Translations under genes and position numbers: made by a program
In this document: one piece after another, positions 16,189 through 23,805 of the stretch
How the letters are laid out: the number at the start of each line of letters is the position of its first letter
Numbering within the stretch: position 1 is the first letter of the stretch
Assembly: GCF_900091315.1 (NCBI RefSeq)
Contig: NZ_FLSP01000042.1
Location: forward strand, 1 to 64,000
Source of the DNA: Streptomyces sp. DI166
Lineage (GTDB): Bacteria; Actinomycetota; Actinomycetes; Streptomycetales; Streptomycetaceae
Direction: 5' to 3'
DNA: 64,000 nucleotides
The notes under the pieces: generated by a model
Told to the model about the DNA's origin: nothing
The model's input: the letters and a program-made list of their open reading frames with translations, nothing else
The model's database searches: none

Positions 16189-17702
16189 GACGCCGGGCTT
16201 CCTTCCATGACGAGGTCGAGGACACGGTGTTCGTCGAGCGCGCGGGCGGGCGCGGTGTGCACGACGCGCCCCTCGCGCAGCACCAGGACGCGGTCGGCGA
16301 GGCCCAGCACCTCGGGCACCTCGCTGGAGACGAGCAGCACGGCCAGGCCCTCGTCGGCCAGGCGCCGCACCACCGCGTACAGCTCGGCGCGGGCGCCCAC
16401 GTCGACGCCGCGGGTGGGTTCGTCCAGCAGCAGCACCCGGCAGCCGCGCAGCAGCCAGCGGGCGAGGACGGCCTTCTGCTGGTTGCCGCCGGACAGGGTG
16501 CGCACGGGCACGGCGGGGTTGTCGGGCCGCAGTGACAGCTCGCGGGTGGCGGCGCGGGCGGCGCCGAGTTCGGCGGAGCGGTCGATCCAGCCGGCGCGGG
16601 CGAAGCGGGACATGGAGGAGACCGAGACATTGCGGGTGACGGACTCCAGCATGAGCAGGGCCTGCGCCTTGCGTTCCTCGGGCGCGAGCCCGAGCCCGGC
16701 GCGAACGGCGGCGCGGACGCTTCCGGGGCGCAACTCCTTGCCGTCGACGAGGACTTGGCCGGTCGTCGGTTTGCGCGCACCGTAGATCGTCTCCAGGATC
16801 TCGGAGCGCCCCGAGCCGACCAGTCCGGCCAGCCCGACGATCTCCCCGGCCCGCACCTCCAGGTCCAGCGGCTCGAACTCCCCTTGCCGGGAGAGCCCCT
16901 TGACCTGGAGGACCGGTGCGCCGGCCGCGTCCCCGACGGGCCGCTCGGGGAAGACGTACTCGACGTTGCGGCCCGTCATCAGGGCGACGACGTCGCGGGT
17001 GGGCGTGGACTTCGCGGGCAGTCCCCCCGCGACCGCCCGGCCGTCCTTGAGCACGGTCACCCGGTCGCCGATGCGCCGGATCTCCTCCAGTCGGTGCGAG
17101 ATGTAGACGACGGCGACCCCGTCGGCGGTCAGGTCACCGACGATCCGGAACAGGTTGTCGACCTCGTCCGGGTCGAGGGCCGCCGACGGCTCGTCCATCA
17201 CGATCAGCCGTACGTCGTGAGAGAGCGCCCGCGCCATCGAGACGATCTGCTGCTGCGCCGCCGACAACTGACCGACCAACCGGCCTGGATCGATCTCGGG
17301 ATGACCAAGTCGTTTGAGCAGCCTGGCAGTTGACTCGCGTGCGGTCTTGCGCCTCACGACGAATCCGGCGGTGGTGGGTTCGTGTCCGAGGTGGACGTTC
17401 TCGGCCACCGACAGGTGCTCGACCAGGTCGAGTTCCTGGTAGATGGTGGCGATGCCCAGGCGCATGGCCGCGATCGGGGAGCGCAGGGTGACGTCCTCGC
17501 CGCGCCAGCGGATGGTGCCGGTGTCGGGCTGGTGGGCACCGGCCAGGACCTTGATCAGGGTGGACTTCCCGGCGCCGTTCTGGCCGAGCAGACAGTGCAC
17601 CTCCCCGGCCTGGACATCGAGGTCGACTCCGTCGAGGGCCCGGACACCGGGGAAGGACTTGGTGATGCCGGACATGCTGAGCAGCGGTGGTTCTGGTGCC
17701 AT
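16185..17702 (-). CDS. ABC transporter sugar ATP-binding protein with two nucleotide-binding domains
   Basis: A 505-residue double ATPase typical of RbsA/XylG. The first domain has the Walker [17 protein letters not shown], a signature-like [15 protein letters not shown] and the Walker [13 protein letters not shown]. The second domain has the degenerate Walker [18 protein letters not shown], signature [15 protein letters not shown] and [19 protein letters not shown] degenerate second Walker A is normal for this family. The ATG at 17702 begins the transport operon after a 160-nt gap following the ROK gene stop. It energises sugar uptake with the permease encoded next. Confidence 0.95.
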   Translation of the reverse strand: MAPEPPLLSMSGITKSFPGVRALDGVDLDVQAGEVHCLLGQNGAGKSTLIKVLAGAHQPDTGTIRWRGEDVTLRSPIAAMRLGIATIYQELDLVEHLSVAENVHLGHEPTTAGFVVRRKTARESTARLLKRLGHPEIDPGRLVGQLSAAQQQIVSMARALSHDVRLIVMDEPSAALDPDEVDNLFRIVGDLTADGVAVVYISHRLEEIRRIGDRVTVLKDGRAVAGGLPAKSTPTRDVVALMTGRNVEYVFPERPVGDAAGAPVLQVKGLSRQGEFEPLDLEVRAGEIVGLAGLVGSGRSEILETIYGARKPTTGQVLVDGKELRPGSVRAAVRAGLGLAPEERKAQALLMLESVTRNVSVSSMSRFARAGWIDRSAELGAARAATRELSLRPDNPAVPVRTLSGGNQQKAVLARWLLRGCRVLLLDEPTRGVDVGARAELYAVVRRLADEGLAVLLVSSEVPEVLGLADRVLVLREGRVVHTAPARALDEHRVLDLVMEGSPAS

Positions 17703-17862
17703 GAGCTCCCCTTGGCGGACGTGCGGGACCGGTGTCAGGGCAGGGCGAAGCAGAGGGATGTGCTCGGGTGACTCGTGTCAGGGACCGGTCGGGCCGGGCC
17801 CCGTACAGGTGTGCCGTGGTGCGGGCCGTGAGGTACGGGCTCTGCGGTGCGGGCTCGTGCGG

Positions 17863-19053
17863 TTACGCGGGTGAGAACAGGTGGTCGCTGATCAGCCGGG
17901 CCGCGCCGATGACTCCGGCGGTGGGGCCCAACTCGCCCAGCACGATGGGCAGGTTGCCGGTCGCCAGCGGCAGCGACTGGCGGTAGACCTGGGTGCGGAT
18001 CGCGGCGAGCAGGGTGTGGCCGAGGCCGGTCACCCCGCCGCCGATCACCACCAGGCCGGGGTTGAAGAAGCTGACGAGTCCGGCGATGACCTGGCCGGTG
18101 CGGGTGCCGCCCTCCCGGATCAGGTCGAGGCTGGTGGCATCGCCCGCGGCTGCCGCGGCGGCGACGTCGACGGCGCTGAGCGAGCCGTTCGCCTCCAACC
18201 GCGCGGCCAGTTCCGCCGAACGGCCCTGCTGGGCCGCCTCCTCGGCGTCCCGGGCGAGCGCCGCGCCGCTGAAGTGGGCCTCCAGGCAGCCCCGGTTGCC
18301 GCAGGCGCAGGGCCTGCCGTCGGGAACCGCCTGGATGTGCCCGATGTCGCCGGCGCTGCCCGTCGTACCGCGGTGGACATGGCCGTCGACCACGATGCCG
18401 CAGCCGATACCGGTGCCGATCTTGACGCAGAGGAAGTCGCCCACGGAGCGTGCCACGCCCGCGTGCTGCTCCCCCATCGCCATCAGGTTCACGTCGTTGT
18501 CGACCATGACCGGGCAGCCGAGTTCCTGACTGAGCGCCTCCCGCACGGGGAAGCCGTCCCAGCCGGGCATGATCGGCGGTGCCACCGGGACGCCCTCGGG
18601 GAAGCGGACGGGCCCGGGGACGCCGATACCGGCGCCGTCGTAGCCCTCCGCGAGCCCGGTCGCCCGCAGTTTGGCGGCCATGGCGAGGACCTGCTCGAAG
18701 ACCGCGACCGGGCCCTCGCGCACGTCCATCGGGTGGTTGAGGTGTCCGAGGATCTCCAGTTCCGCGTTGGTGACGGCGACGTCGACCGAGGTCGCGCCGA
18801 TGTCCACACCGAGAAAGCGGAGTCCCGGGTTGAGCCTGATGTTGTGGGAACGGCGGCCCCCGCGCGAGGCGGCGAGTCCGTCGGCCACCACCAGACCCGT
18901 CTCCAGCAGCCGGTCCACCTCCACGGCCAGCTTGGACCGTGACAGATCGACCTGATCGCCCAGTTGCGCCCGGGAGTTGGGCCCCCCGTCACGCAACAGC
19001 TTCAGCAGCCGGGCCTGATGGGCGTTGGCGGGTCGCGCCGTCATCCGTCTCAC
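17863..19053 (-). CDS. ROK family transcriptional regulator
   Basis: A 396-residue repressor of the NagC/XylR type. The N-terminal winged helix (residues about 8-65) contains NSRAQLGDQVDLSRSKLAVEVDRL. The ROK sugar-kinase-like domain begins FLGVDIGATSVDVAVTN and carries the zinc motif CACGNRGCLEAH. The GTG at 19053 has a GAGGGG site 4-5 nt upstream; an in-frame ATG 9 nt later is less well placed. It lies directly upstream of the ABC operon on the same strand and is the obvious candidate to sense the imported sugar or a derivative and repress the locus. The gene ends in TAA, unusual in this GC-rich context. The effector is unknown. Confidence 0.93.
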   Translation of the reverse strand: MRRMTARPANAHQARLLKLLRDGGPNSRAQLGDQVDLSRSKLAVEVDRLLETGLVVADGLAASRGGRRSHNIRLNPGLRFLGVDIGATSVDVAVTNAELEILGHLNHPMDVREGPVAVFEQVLAMAAKLRATGLAEGYDGAGIGVPGPVRFPEGVPVAPPIMPGWDGFPVREALSQELGCPVMVDNDVNLMAMGEQHAGVARSVGDFLCVKIGTGIGCGIVVDGHVHRGTTGSAGDIGHIQAVPDGRPCACGNRGCLEAHFSGAALARDAEEAAQQGRSAELAARLEANGSLSAVDVAAAAAAGDATSLDLIREGGTRTGQVIAGLVSFFNPGLVVIGGGVTGLGHTLLAAIRTQVYRQSLPLATGNLPIVLGELGPTAGVIGAARLISDHLFSPA

Positions 19054-19242
19054 GAGCCCCTCCCCGCCTCAATCGGCCACCGGTCGCCTGGCTTTCGAGG
19101 GGAACGTAGCAGCGGGCGCGGTGGCTGGGAAGAATCTGTGCACGAATTCCCTTCGACTTTTTCCACTGACAGGACAAAGGCGAGGGGTTTTGTGGTCAAT
19201 GGGCGAGTTGCGCCCACCGGAGTACTGGGGTGCCTCGCGGAC

Positions 19243-19920
19243 TCAGCCCTGCTGACTCGCGTGGTACGAGGTCCGCGTGTGCTCCGTGTGCTCGCGCATC
19301 AGTTCCGTCGCCCGCCGCTCGTCGCGGTCGGTGATCGCCGCGATGAGGCGGCGGTGCTCGATCCAGGACTGCTTGCCCCGTACGCGGGCGATGGGCGTGT
19401 AGTACCAGCGCACCCGCCGGTCGACCTGGGCGGCGAGCTCGGCCAGCACGGTATTGCCCGCCAGTTCCATGATCTTGGCGTGGAAGCGGGCGTTCATGGC
19501 CACCGCGCCGTCCACGTCGTCCGCCTCCACCGCGCGCTCGCCCTCCGCGCACAGCTCCTCAAGCGCCGCGATCCCGTCCGTCCCGGCGTTGGCGGCGGCG
19601 AGCCGGGCGGCCTCGGCCTCCAGCAGGGTCCGTACGGTGAGGAGCTGGTCGGCCTCCTCCTCCGTCGGCTCGTGGACGAACGCGCCCTGGGCGGGCCGCA
19701 GATCGACCCACCCCTCGGTGTTCAGCCGTTGCAGCGCCTCGCGCACCGGCTGCCGTGACACCCCGAGGTGCCCGGCGAGTTCGCTCTCGACCAGATGCTG
19801 GCCGGGGCGCAGGGCACGGGTCGTGATGAGTTCCAGGAGCGCCTCGTAGACACGGTCCCTGAGCGGCCCCGGCCGTTCCAGCTTCGGCACCGTCCCCTGC
19901 GGAAGTCCTGTCGACAACAT
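19243..19920 (-). CDS. GntR/FadR-family regulator with FCD ligand domain
   Basis: A 225-residue regulator from the ATG at 19920, chosen because GGAGGGGG sits 6 nt upstream; the open frame begins a little earlier without a ribosome site. The N-terminal winged helix reads LRDRVYEALLELITTRALRPGQHLVESELAGHLGVSRQPVREAL, with typical GntR spacing. The all-helical FCD domain contains FHAKIMELAGNTVLAEL and EHRRLIAAI, with Asp/His metal-ligand positions. It adjoins the FabH and formate genes. A candidate operator sits 39-61 nt upstream of its own start and a similar element lies in the divergent promoter at 22739-22763, so it probably controls itself and the formate dehydrogenase operon. Confidence 0.92.
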   Translation of the reverse strand: MLSTGLPQGTVPKLERPGPLRDRVYEALLELITTRALRPGQHLVESELAGHLGVSRQPVREALQRLNTEGWVDLRPAQGAFVHEPTEEEADQLLTVRTLLEAEAARLAAANAGTDGIAALEELCAEGERAVEADDVDGAVAMNARFHAKIMELAGNTVLAELAAQVDRRVRWYYTPIARVRGKQSWIEHRRLIAAITDRDERRATELMREHTEHTRTSYHASQQG

Positions 19921-19958
19921 CGCGGTCCCCCTCCAGAGCCGTCCGACCACATCCAGGG

Positions 19959-19981
19959 ATTGTCTTTCGTCTACAGTCTAC
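19959..19981 (-). promoter_or_regulatory. Candidate operator of the FadR-type regulator (site A)
   Basis: The plus strand reads ATTGTC then TTTCGTCTACAG then TCTAC. The 12-mer TTTCGTCTACAG (19965-19976) recurs with one mismatch at 22752-22763. GT-N3/4-AC half-sites agree with FadR-family operators. It lies 39 nt upstream of the regulator start, which fits autoregulation. Confidence 0.5.
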
Positions 19982-20040
19982 GGCGCACCGGGGCCAGTGA
20001 AAGGGGGAGTTGGCCTCGTCACACCGCGCTCGGCGGCGGT

Positions 20041-20979
20041 TCAGGGACAGCGCACGACCTGTCCGGCGTAGGACAGGTTCCCGCCGAACCCGAACAGCAG
20101 CACCGGGTCCCCGCTGGAGATCTTGCCCCGCTCCACGAGCTTGGAGAACGCCAGCGGGATGCTCGCCGCCGAGGTGTTCCCGGAGTCGGTGACGTCCCGG
20201 GCCACCACGGCGTTGACCGCGCCGATCTTCTCCGCGAGCGGTTCGATGATCCGCAGGTTCGCCTGGTGCAGCACGACCGCGGCGAGGTCGGCCGGGGTGA
20301 GTCCCGAGCGCTCGCAGGCGCTGCGCGCGATGGCGGGCAGCCGCGTGGTGGCCCAGCGGTACACGCTCTGCCCCTCCTGCGCGAACCGCGACGGCACTCC
20401 CTCGATCCGCACGGCGTTCCCCATCTCCGGCACCGACCCCCACAGCACCGGACCGATGCCGGGCGTCTCGGCGGCCTCGACCACGGCGGCCCCCGCGCCG
20501 TCGCCGACGAGCACACAGGTCGTGCGGTCGGTCCAGTCCGTCACGTCGGACATCTTGTCGGCGCCGATCACCAGGGCGCGGGTGGCGGCACCCGCGCGCA
20601 CGGCGTGGTCGGCCGTGGCCAGCGCGTGGGTGAACCCGGCGCACACCACGTTGACGTCCATCGCGGCGGGCGAGGGGATGCCGAGCCGGGCGGCGACCCG
20701 CGCGGCCATGTTCGGGGAGCGGTCGACGGCGGTGGAGGTGGCCACCAGCACCAGGTCGATGTCACCGGGCGCGTACCCCGCCGCCGCCAGCGCCTTGGCC
20801 GCCGCGTGGCCCGCCAGCTCGTCCACGGGCTCGTCGGGTCCGGCGATGTGGCGTGTGCGAATGCCCACCCGGGACCTGATCCACTCGTCACTGGTGTCGA
20901 CCAGGCCGGCCAGGTCCTCGTTGGTGAGTACCTTGGCCGGCTGGTAGTGGCCGACCGCGGCGATGCGCGAGCCGTTCAT
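20041..20979 (-). CDS. 3-oxoacyl-ACP synthase III (FabH-like) paralogue
   Basis: A 312-residue thiolase-fold condensing enzyme with an intact catalytic triad: the Cys in MDVNVVCAGFTHALATAD, the His in VVLHQANLRIIEPLA, and the Asn in VTDSGNTSAASIPLAFSK. The N-terminus, RIAAVGHYQPAKVLTNEDLA, and the C-terminal FGFGGNLSYAGQVV are typical of KAS III, which joins an acyl-CoA to malonyl-ACP. It is not next to other fatty-acid genes, so it is an orphan paralogue. It lies between the GntR regulator and the MFS transporter gene, on their strand, with about 165 nt upstream before the transporter partner gene. The role in a formate locus is not obvious. Confidence 0.93.
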   Translation of the reverse strand: MNGSRIAAVGHYQPAKVLTNEDLAGLVDTSDEWIRSRVGIRTRHIAGPDEPVDELAGHAAAKALAAAGYAPGDIDLVLVATSTAVDRSPNMAARVAARLGIPSPAAMDVNVVCAGFTHALATADHAVRAGAATRALVIGADKMSDVTDWTDRTTCVLVGDGAGAAVVEAAETPGIGPVLWGSVPEMGNAVRIEGVPSRFAQEGQSVYRWATTRLPAIARSACERSGLTPADLAAVVLHQANLRIIEPLAEKIGAVNAVVARDVTDSGNTSAASIPLAFSKLVERGKISSGDPVLLFGFGGNLSYAGQVVRCP

Positions 20980-21144
20980 TCGGGTGGTTCCCCCTCGTTG
21001 CCTTGGGTAGCGGGATCCACCAGTCTGATCAGTGACTCACCGGTACGGCGGCAGGTGATGCCACAGGAAACCGGCGCCCGGGTTGTCGGCTTCCGTCAGA
21101 CACCCGGACATCCGAACATGCGTCGAACAGCCTGCCGCCCCCGG

Positions 21145-21279
21145 TCACCCGGTGAACAGCTGTGTCGCCTTACGCACCAGTTCGTACAGTCCGTACCCGA
21201 GCGGCGCCCCGACCCACAGCCAGGCGAAGGCGATCAGTGCGCGCCGGTCAGGCGGACTCTGACTGCTGTCGTTCGACAT
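21145..21279 (-). CDS. Small membrane protein, MFS transporter small-subunit type
   Basis: A 44-residue protein starting MSNDSSQSPPDRRALIAFAW and ending YELVRKATQLFTG. It has a polar N-terminus, one membrane segment (roughly residues 14-33, LIAFAWLWVGAPLGYGLYEL) and a basic C-terminus. Its ATG at 21279 lies inside the 3' end of the MFS gene, overlapping by 32 nt in another frame, so it should be translationally coupled and made in proportion to the transporter. Families of very small proteins encoded directly after OFA-type transporters are annotated as MFS transporter small subunits, and this one fits in size, topology and place. Its effect on transport is unknown. Confidence 0.75.
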   Translation of the reverse strand: MSNDSSQSPPDRRALIAFAWLWVGAPLGYGLYELVRKATQLFTG

Positions 21280-22594
21280 CGGCGGCCTCCTGCCGGGCTC
21301 GGGGTGCGGGGATGTGGTGGCGGGGGTGCACGGGGCGGACCAGTTCGTTGGCGACGAAGCCGACGGCCAGCAGGCCGATCATGATGACGAAGGAGAGCCC
21401 GTACAGCGAGGCGCCGGTCCTCCCGGCCTCCTCCTGCCGGTCGGCGATCCAGTTGACGATCAGCGGTCCGAGGACGCCGGCCGTGGACCAGGCGGTGAGC
21501 AGCCTGCCGTGGATGGCGCCGACCTGATGGGTGCCGAAGAGGTCCTTCAGATAGGCGGGGATCGTGGCGAAGCCGCCGCCGTAGAAGGAGAGGATCACCA
21601 GCGCGCACAGCACGAACAGCGGCTTGGAGGAGTCGCCGAACAGGGCGATGCAGGCGTACATCAGTGCGCCGACGCCCAGGTAGACGCGGTAGATGTTCTT
21701 GCGTCCGATCAGGTCCGAGGTGGTGGACCAGCCGATGCGGCCGGCCATGTTGGCGGCCGACAGCAGGGCGACGAAACCGGCGGCCGCGGTCGCCGACACC
21801 GTTGTCTCCGTCTCGGCGAAGAAGTCCATGATCATGGGGGCGGCCTTCTCCAGGATGCCGATGCCGGCGGTCACGTTCGTGCAGAGCACGATCCACAGCA
21901 GCCAGAACTGGGGTGTGCGGATCGCCTGCCCCGCCGTCACCTGCGGGCGGGTGGGGGCCGACGCGGCCCGGTCGTCCCGTGCCACCGGCTCGGCCTGGGG
22001 CACCCGCACCAGCAGCACACCCAGCGCCATGAACACCGCGTACGCCAGTCCGTGCACCAGGAAGGCGGCGGCGATCCCGGAGGAGTCGGCGCCGAAGGAC
22101 TCCAGCATGCGCGCCGACCACGGCGAGGCGATCAGCGCGCCGCCGCCGAAGCCCATGATGGCGATGCCGGTGGCCATGCCGGGGCGGTCCGGGAACCACT
22201 TGATCAGTGTGGAGACCGGGGAGATGTAGCCGATGCCGAGGCCGATCCCGCCGACGAATCCGTAGCCGAGCACGATCAGCCAGTACTGCTCGGTCGCGGC
22301 GCCGAGGGCGGAGAGCAGGAAACCGGAGGAGAAGCAGCACAGGGCGACCGTCATCGCCCAGCGCGGGCCGCGGCGTTCGACGAGCGTGCCGCCGAACGCC
22401 GCGGACAGCCCCAGCATCACGATGGCGAGCTGGAAGGGCAGCGCGCTCTGCGTACCGCTCAGGCCGAGCGCGGATTCCAGGGGCGGCTTGAACACGGACC
22501 AGGCGTACGCCTGCCCGATGGAGAGGTGGACGGACAGGGCGGCGGGGGGAACGAGCCAGCGGCTCCAGCCGGGAGGGGCGATGGGGGGACTCAT
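21248..22594 (-). CDS. OFA-family MFS transporter (oxalate/formate antiporter-like)
   Basis: A 448-residue major facilitator with about 12 membrane helices. LSIGQAYAWSVFKPPLE near the N-terminus and IGLGIGYISPVSTLIKWFPDRPGMATG are characteristic of the oxalate/formate antiporter group. The central loop (VRVPQAEPVARDDRAASAPT) separates the two halves, and GRIGWSTTSDLIGRKN is the second-half A-like loop. The cytoplasmic C-terminus is His/Arg-rich. It is divergent from the ketopantoate-reductase/formate dehydrogenase operon across a 216-nt region with a candidate operator. Monocarboxylate transport, plausibly of formate or oxalate, is inferred from family and neighbourhood. The start at 22594 lacks a strong ribosome site. 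Confidence 0.88.
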   Translation of the reverse strand: MSPPIAPPGWSRWLVPPAALSVHLSIGQAYAWSVFKPPLESALGLSGTQSALPFQLAIVMLGLSAAFGGTLVERRGPRWAMTVALCCFSSGFLLSALGAATEQYWLIVLGYGFVGGIGLGIGYISPVSTLIKWFPDRPGMATGIAIMGFGGGALIASPWSARMLESFGADSSGIAAAFLVHGLAYAVFMALGVLLVRVPQAEPVARDDRAASAPTRPQVTAGQAIRTPQFWLLWIVLCTNVTAGIGILEKAAPMIMDFFAETETTVSATAAAGFVALLSAANMAGRIGWSTTSDLIGRKNIYRVYLGVGALMYACIALFGDSSKPLFVLCALVILSFYGGGFATIPAYLKDLFGTHQVGAIHGRLLTAWSTAGVLGPLIVNWIADRQEEAGRTGASLYGLSFVIMIGLLAVGFVANELVRPVHPRHHIPAPRARQEAADVERQQSESA

Positions 22595-22738
22595 GAGGCC
22601 GAACGGTAGGAAGTGAGCCGGTAGTTGAGAAGGCAACAGGTCGACCGTATGCGGTGAGCGGTATGCGACGCGCGACGAGCGGTCGACAACCCCCCGTACA
22701 GCGCACCCTGTCCGAACCCTTGCCGCTCCAACACGCAT

Positions 22739-22763
22739 ACTGTAGACAATATTTCGTCGACAG
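22739..22763 (+). promoter_or_regulatory. Candidate operator of the FadR-type regulator (site B) in the divergent promoter
   Basis: TGTAGAC (22741-22747), eight spacer bases, then GTCGACA (22756-22762) form an inverted repeat with one mismatch. The block TTTCGTCGACAG matches TTTCGTCTACAG upstream of the GntR gene. It lies about 48 nt upstream of the panE-like start and 145 nt upstream of the MFS start. Confidence 0.5.
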
Positions 22764-22810
22764 AGTTTCGGCAGTTCCTCGGTACCCTCGACCGAACGGA
22801 GCTCCCCCGT

Positions 22811-23782
22811 ATGAAAGTCGCAGTCCTCGGCGCCGGTGCGATCGGCGCCTACGTCGGTGCCGCGCTCCACCGCGCCGGCGCCGATGTGCATCTCATCGCC
22901 CGTGGACCGCATCTGGCGGCCATGAGGCAGCACGGCGTACGGGTGCTCAGCCCGCGCGGAGACTTCACCTCCCGGGCCCACGCCACCGACGACCCGGCCG
23001 AAGTCGGCCCCGTCGACTATGTGTTCCTGGGCCTGAAGGCCAACTCGTACGCGGCGTGCGGGCCGCTGATCGAGCCGCTCCTGCACGACTCCACCGCCGT
23101 GATCGCCGCCCAGAACGGCATCCCCTGGTGGTACTTCCACCGGCACGGCGGCCCCCACGACGGCCACCGCCTGGAGAGCGTCGATCCCGGCGGCGCGGTC
23201 AGCGCGGTGCTCGCCCCCGAGCGGGCCGTCGGCTGCGTCGTCTACGCGGCGACCGAACTGCGGGAACCGGGCGTCGTACAGCACCTGGAAGGCACCCGGT
23301 TCTCCGTCGGCGAGCCCGACCGCACCGTCTCCAAACGCTGCCTGGACTTCAGCGAGGCGATGGTCGCCGGCGGCCTGAAGTGCCCGGTCGAGCCCGACCT
23401 GCGCTGCGACATCTGGGTCAAGCTGCTCGGCAACATCAGCTTCAACCCGATCAGCGCGCTGGCCCGCGCCACCATGCGGCAGATGTGCCTGCACGGCGGC
23501 ACCCGCCGGGTGATCGAGACGATGATGACCGAGACGCTCGCCGTCGCAGGCGCCCTCGGCTGCGAGGTCGGCGTCTCCATCGAACGCCGGATGGCCGGCG
23601 CCGAGAAGGTCGGCGACCACCGCACCTCCACGCTCCAGGACCTGGAGCGCGGCAAACCCCTCGAACTCGACGTCCTGCTCGCGGCCGTCGTCGAACTCGC
23701 GGAGATCACCGGCGTCCAGGTGCCCACCCTGCGCACCGTGCACGCCATCTCGGACCTGCTCGCGCTGAGGAGCGCCGCATGA
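22811..23782 (+). CDS. 2-dehydropantoate 2-reductase-like protein (PanE/ApbA family)
   Basis: A 323-residue NADPH-dependent reductase. The N-terminal Rossmann loop MKVAVLGAGAIGAYVGAAL is exact for the ApbA/PanE family, and VFLGLKANSYAACGPLIEP follows. DIWVKLLGNISFNPISAL carries the conserved Lys and Asn of the active site. The helical C-terminal dimer domain ends VPTLRTVHAISDLLALRSAA. True PanE reduces ketopantoate in coenzyme A synthesis. Its place at the head of the formate dehydrogenase operon suggests it may act on another 2-oxo acid, but this is inference. It is coupled to the dehydrogenase gene through a duplicated 23-bp junction. GGAG lies about 10 nt before the ATG. Confidence 0.9.
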   Translation: MKVAVLGAGAIGAYVGAALHRAGADVHLIARGPHLAAMRQHGVRVLSPRGDFTSRAHATDDPAEVGPVDYVFLGLKANSYAACGPLIEPLLHDSTAVIAAQNGIPWWYFHRHGGPHDGHRLESVDPGGAVSAVLAPERAVGCVVYAATELREPGVVQHLEGTRFSVGEPDRTVSKRCLDFSEAMVAGGLKCPVEPDLRCDIWVKLLGNISFNPISALARATMRQMCLHGGTRRVIETMMTETLAVAGALGCEVGVSIERRMAGAEKVGDHRTSTLQDLERGKPLELDVLLAAVVELAEITGVQVPTLRTVHAISDLLALRSAA

Positions 23783-23805
23783 CGTCACTGAGGAGCGCCG
23801 CATGA
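23765..23805 (+). repeat. Tandem duplication of a 23-bp gene junction, creating an 8-codon mini-ORF
   Basis: The segment CTGAGGAGCGCCGCATGA occurs at 23765-23782 and again at 23788-23805, a period of 23 bp. The first copy ends the panE-like gene. The second supplies the GAGGAG site and ATG (23802) of the formate dehydrogenase gene. Between them an ATG at 23779 opens a mini-ORF (MTSLRSAA-stop) overlapping both neighbours by ATGA. The duplication keeps stop-start coupling across an inserted peptide. Confidence 0.9.
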
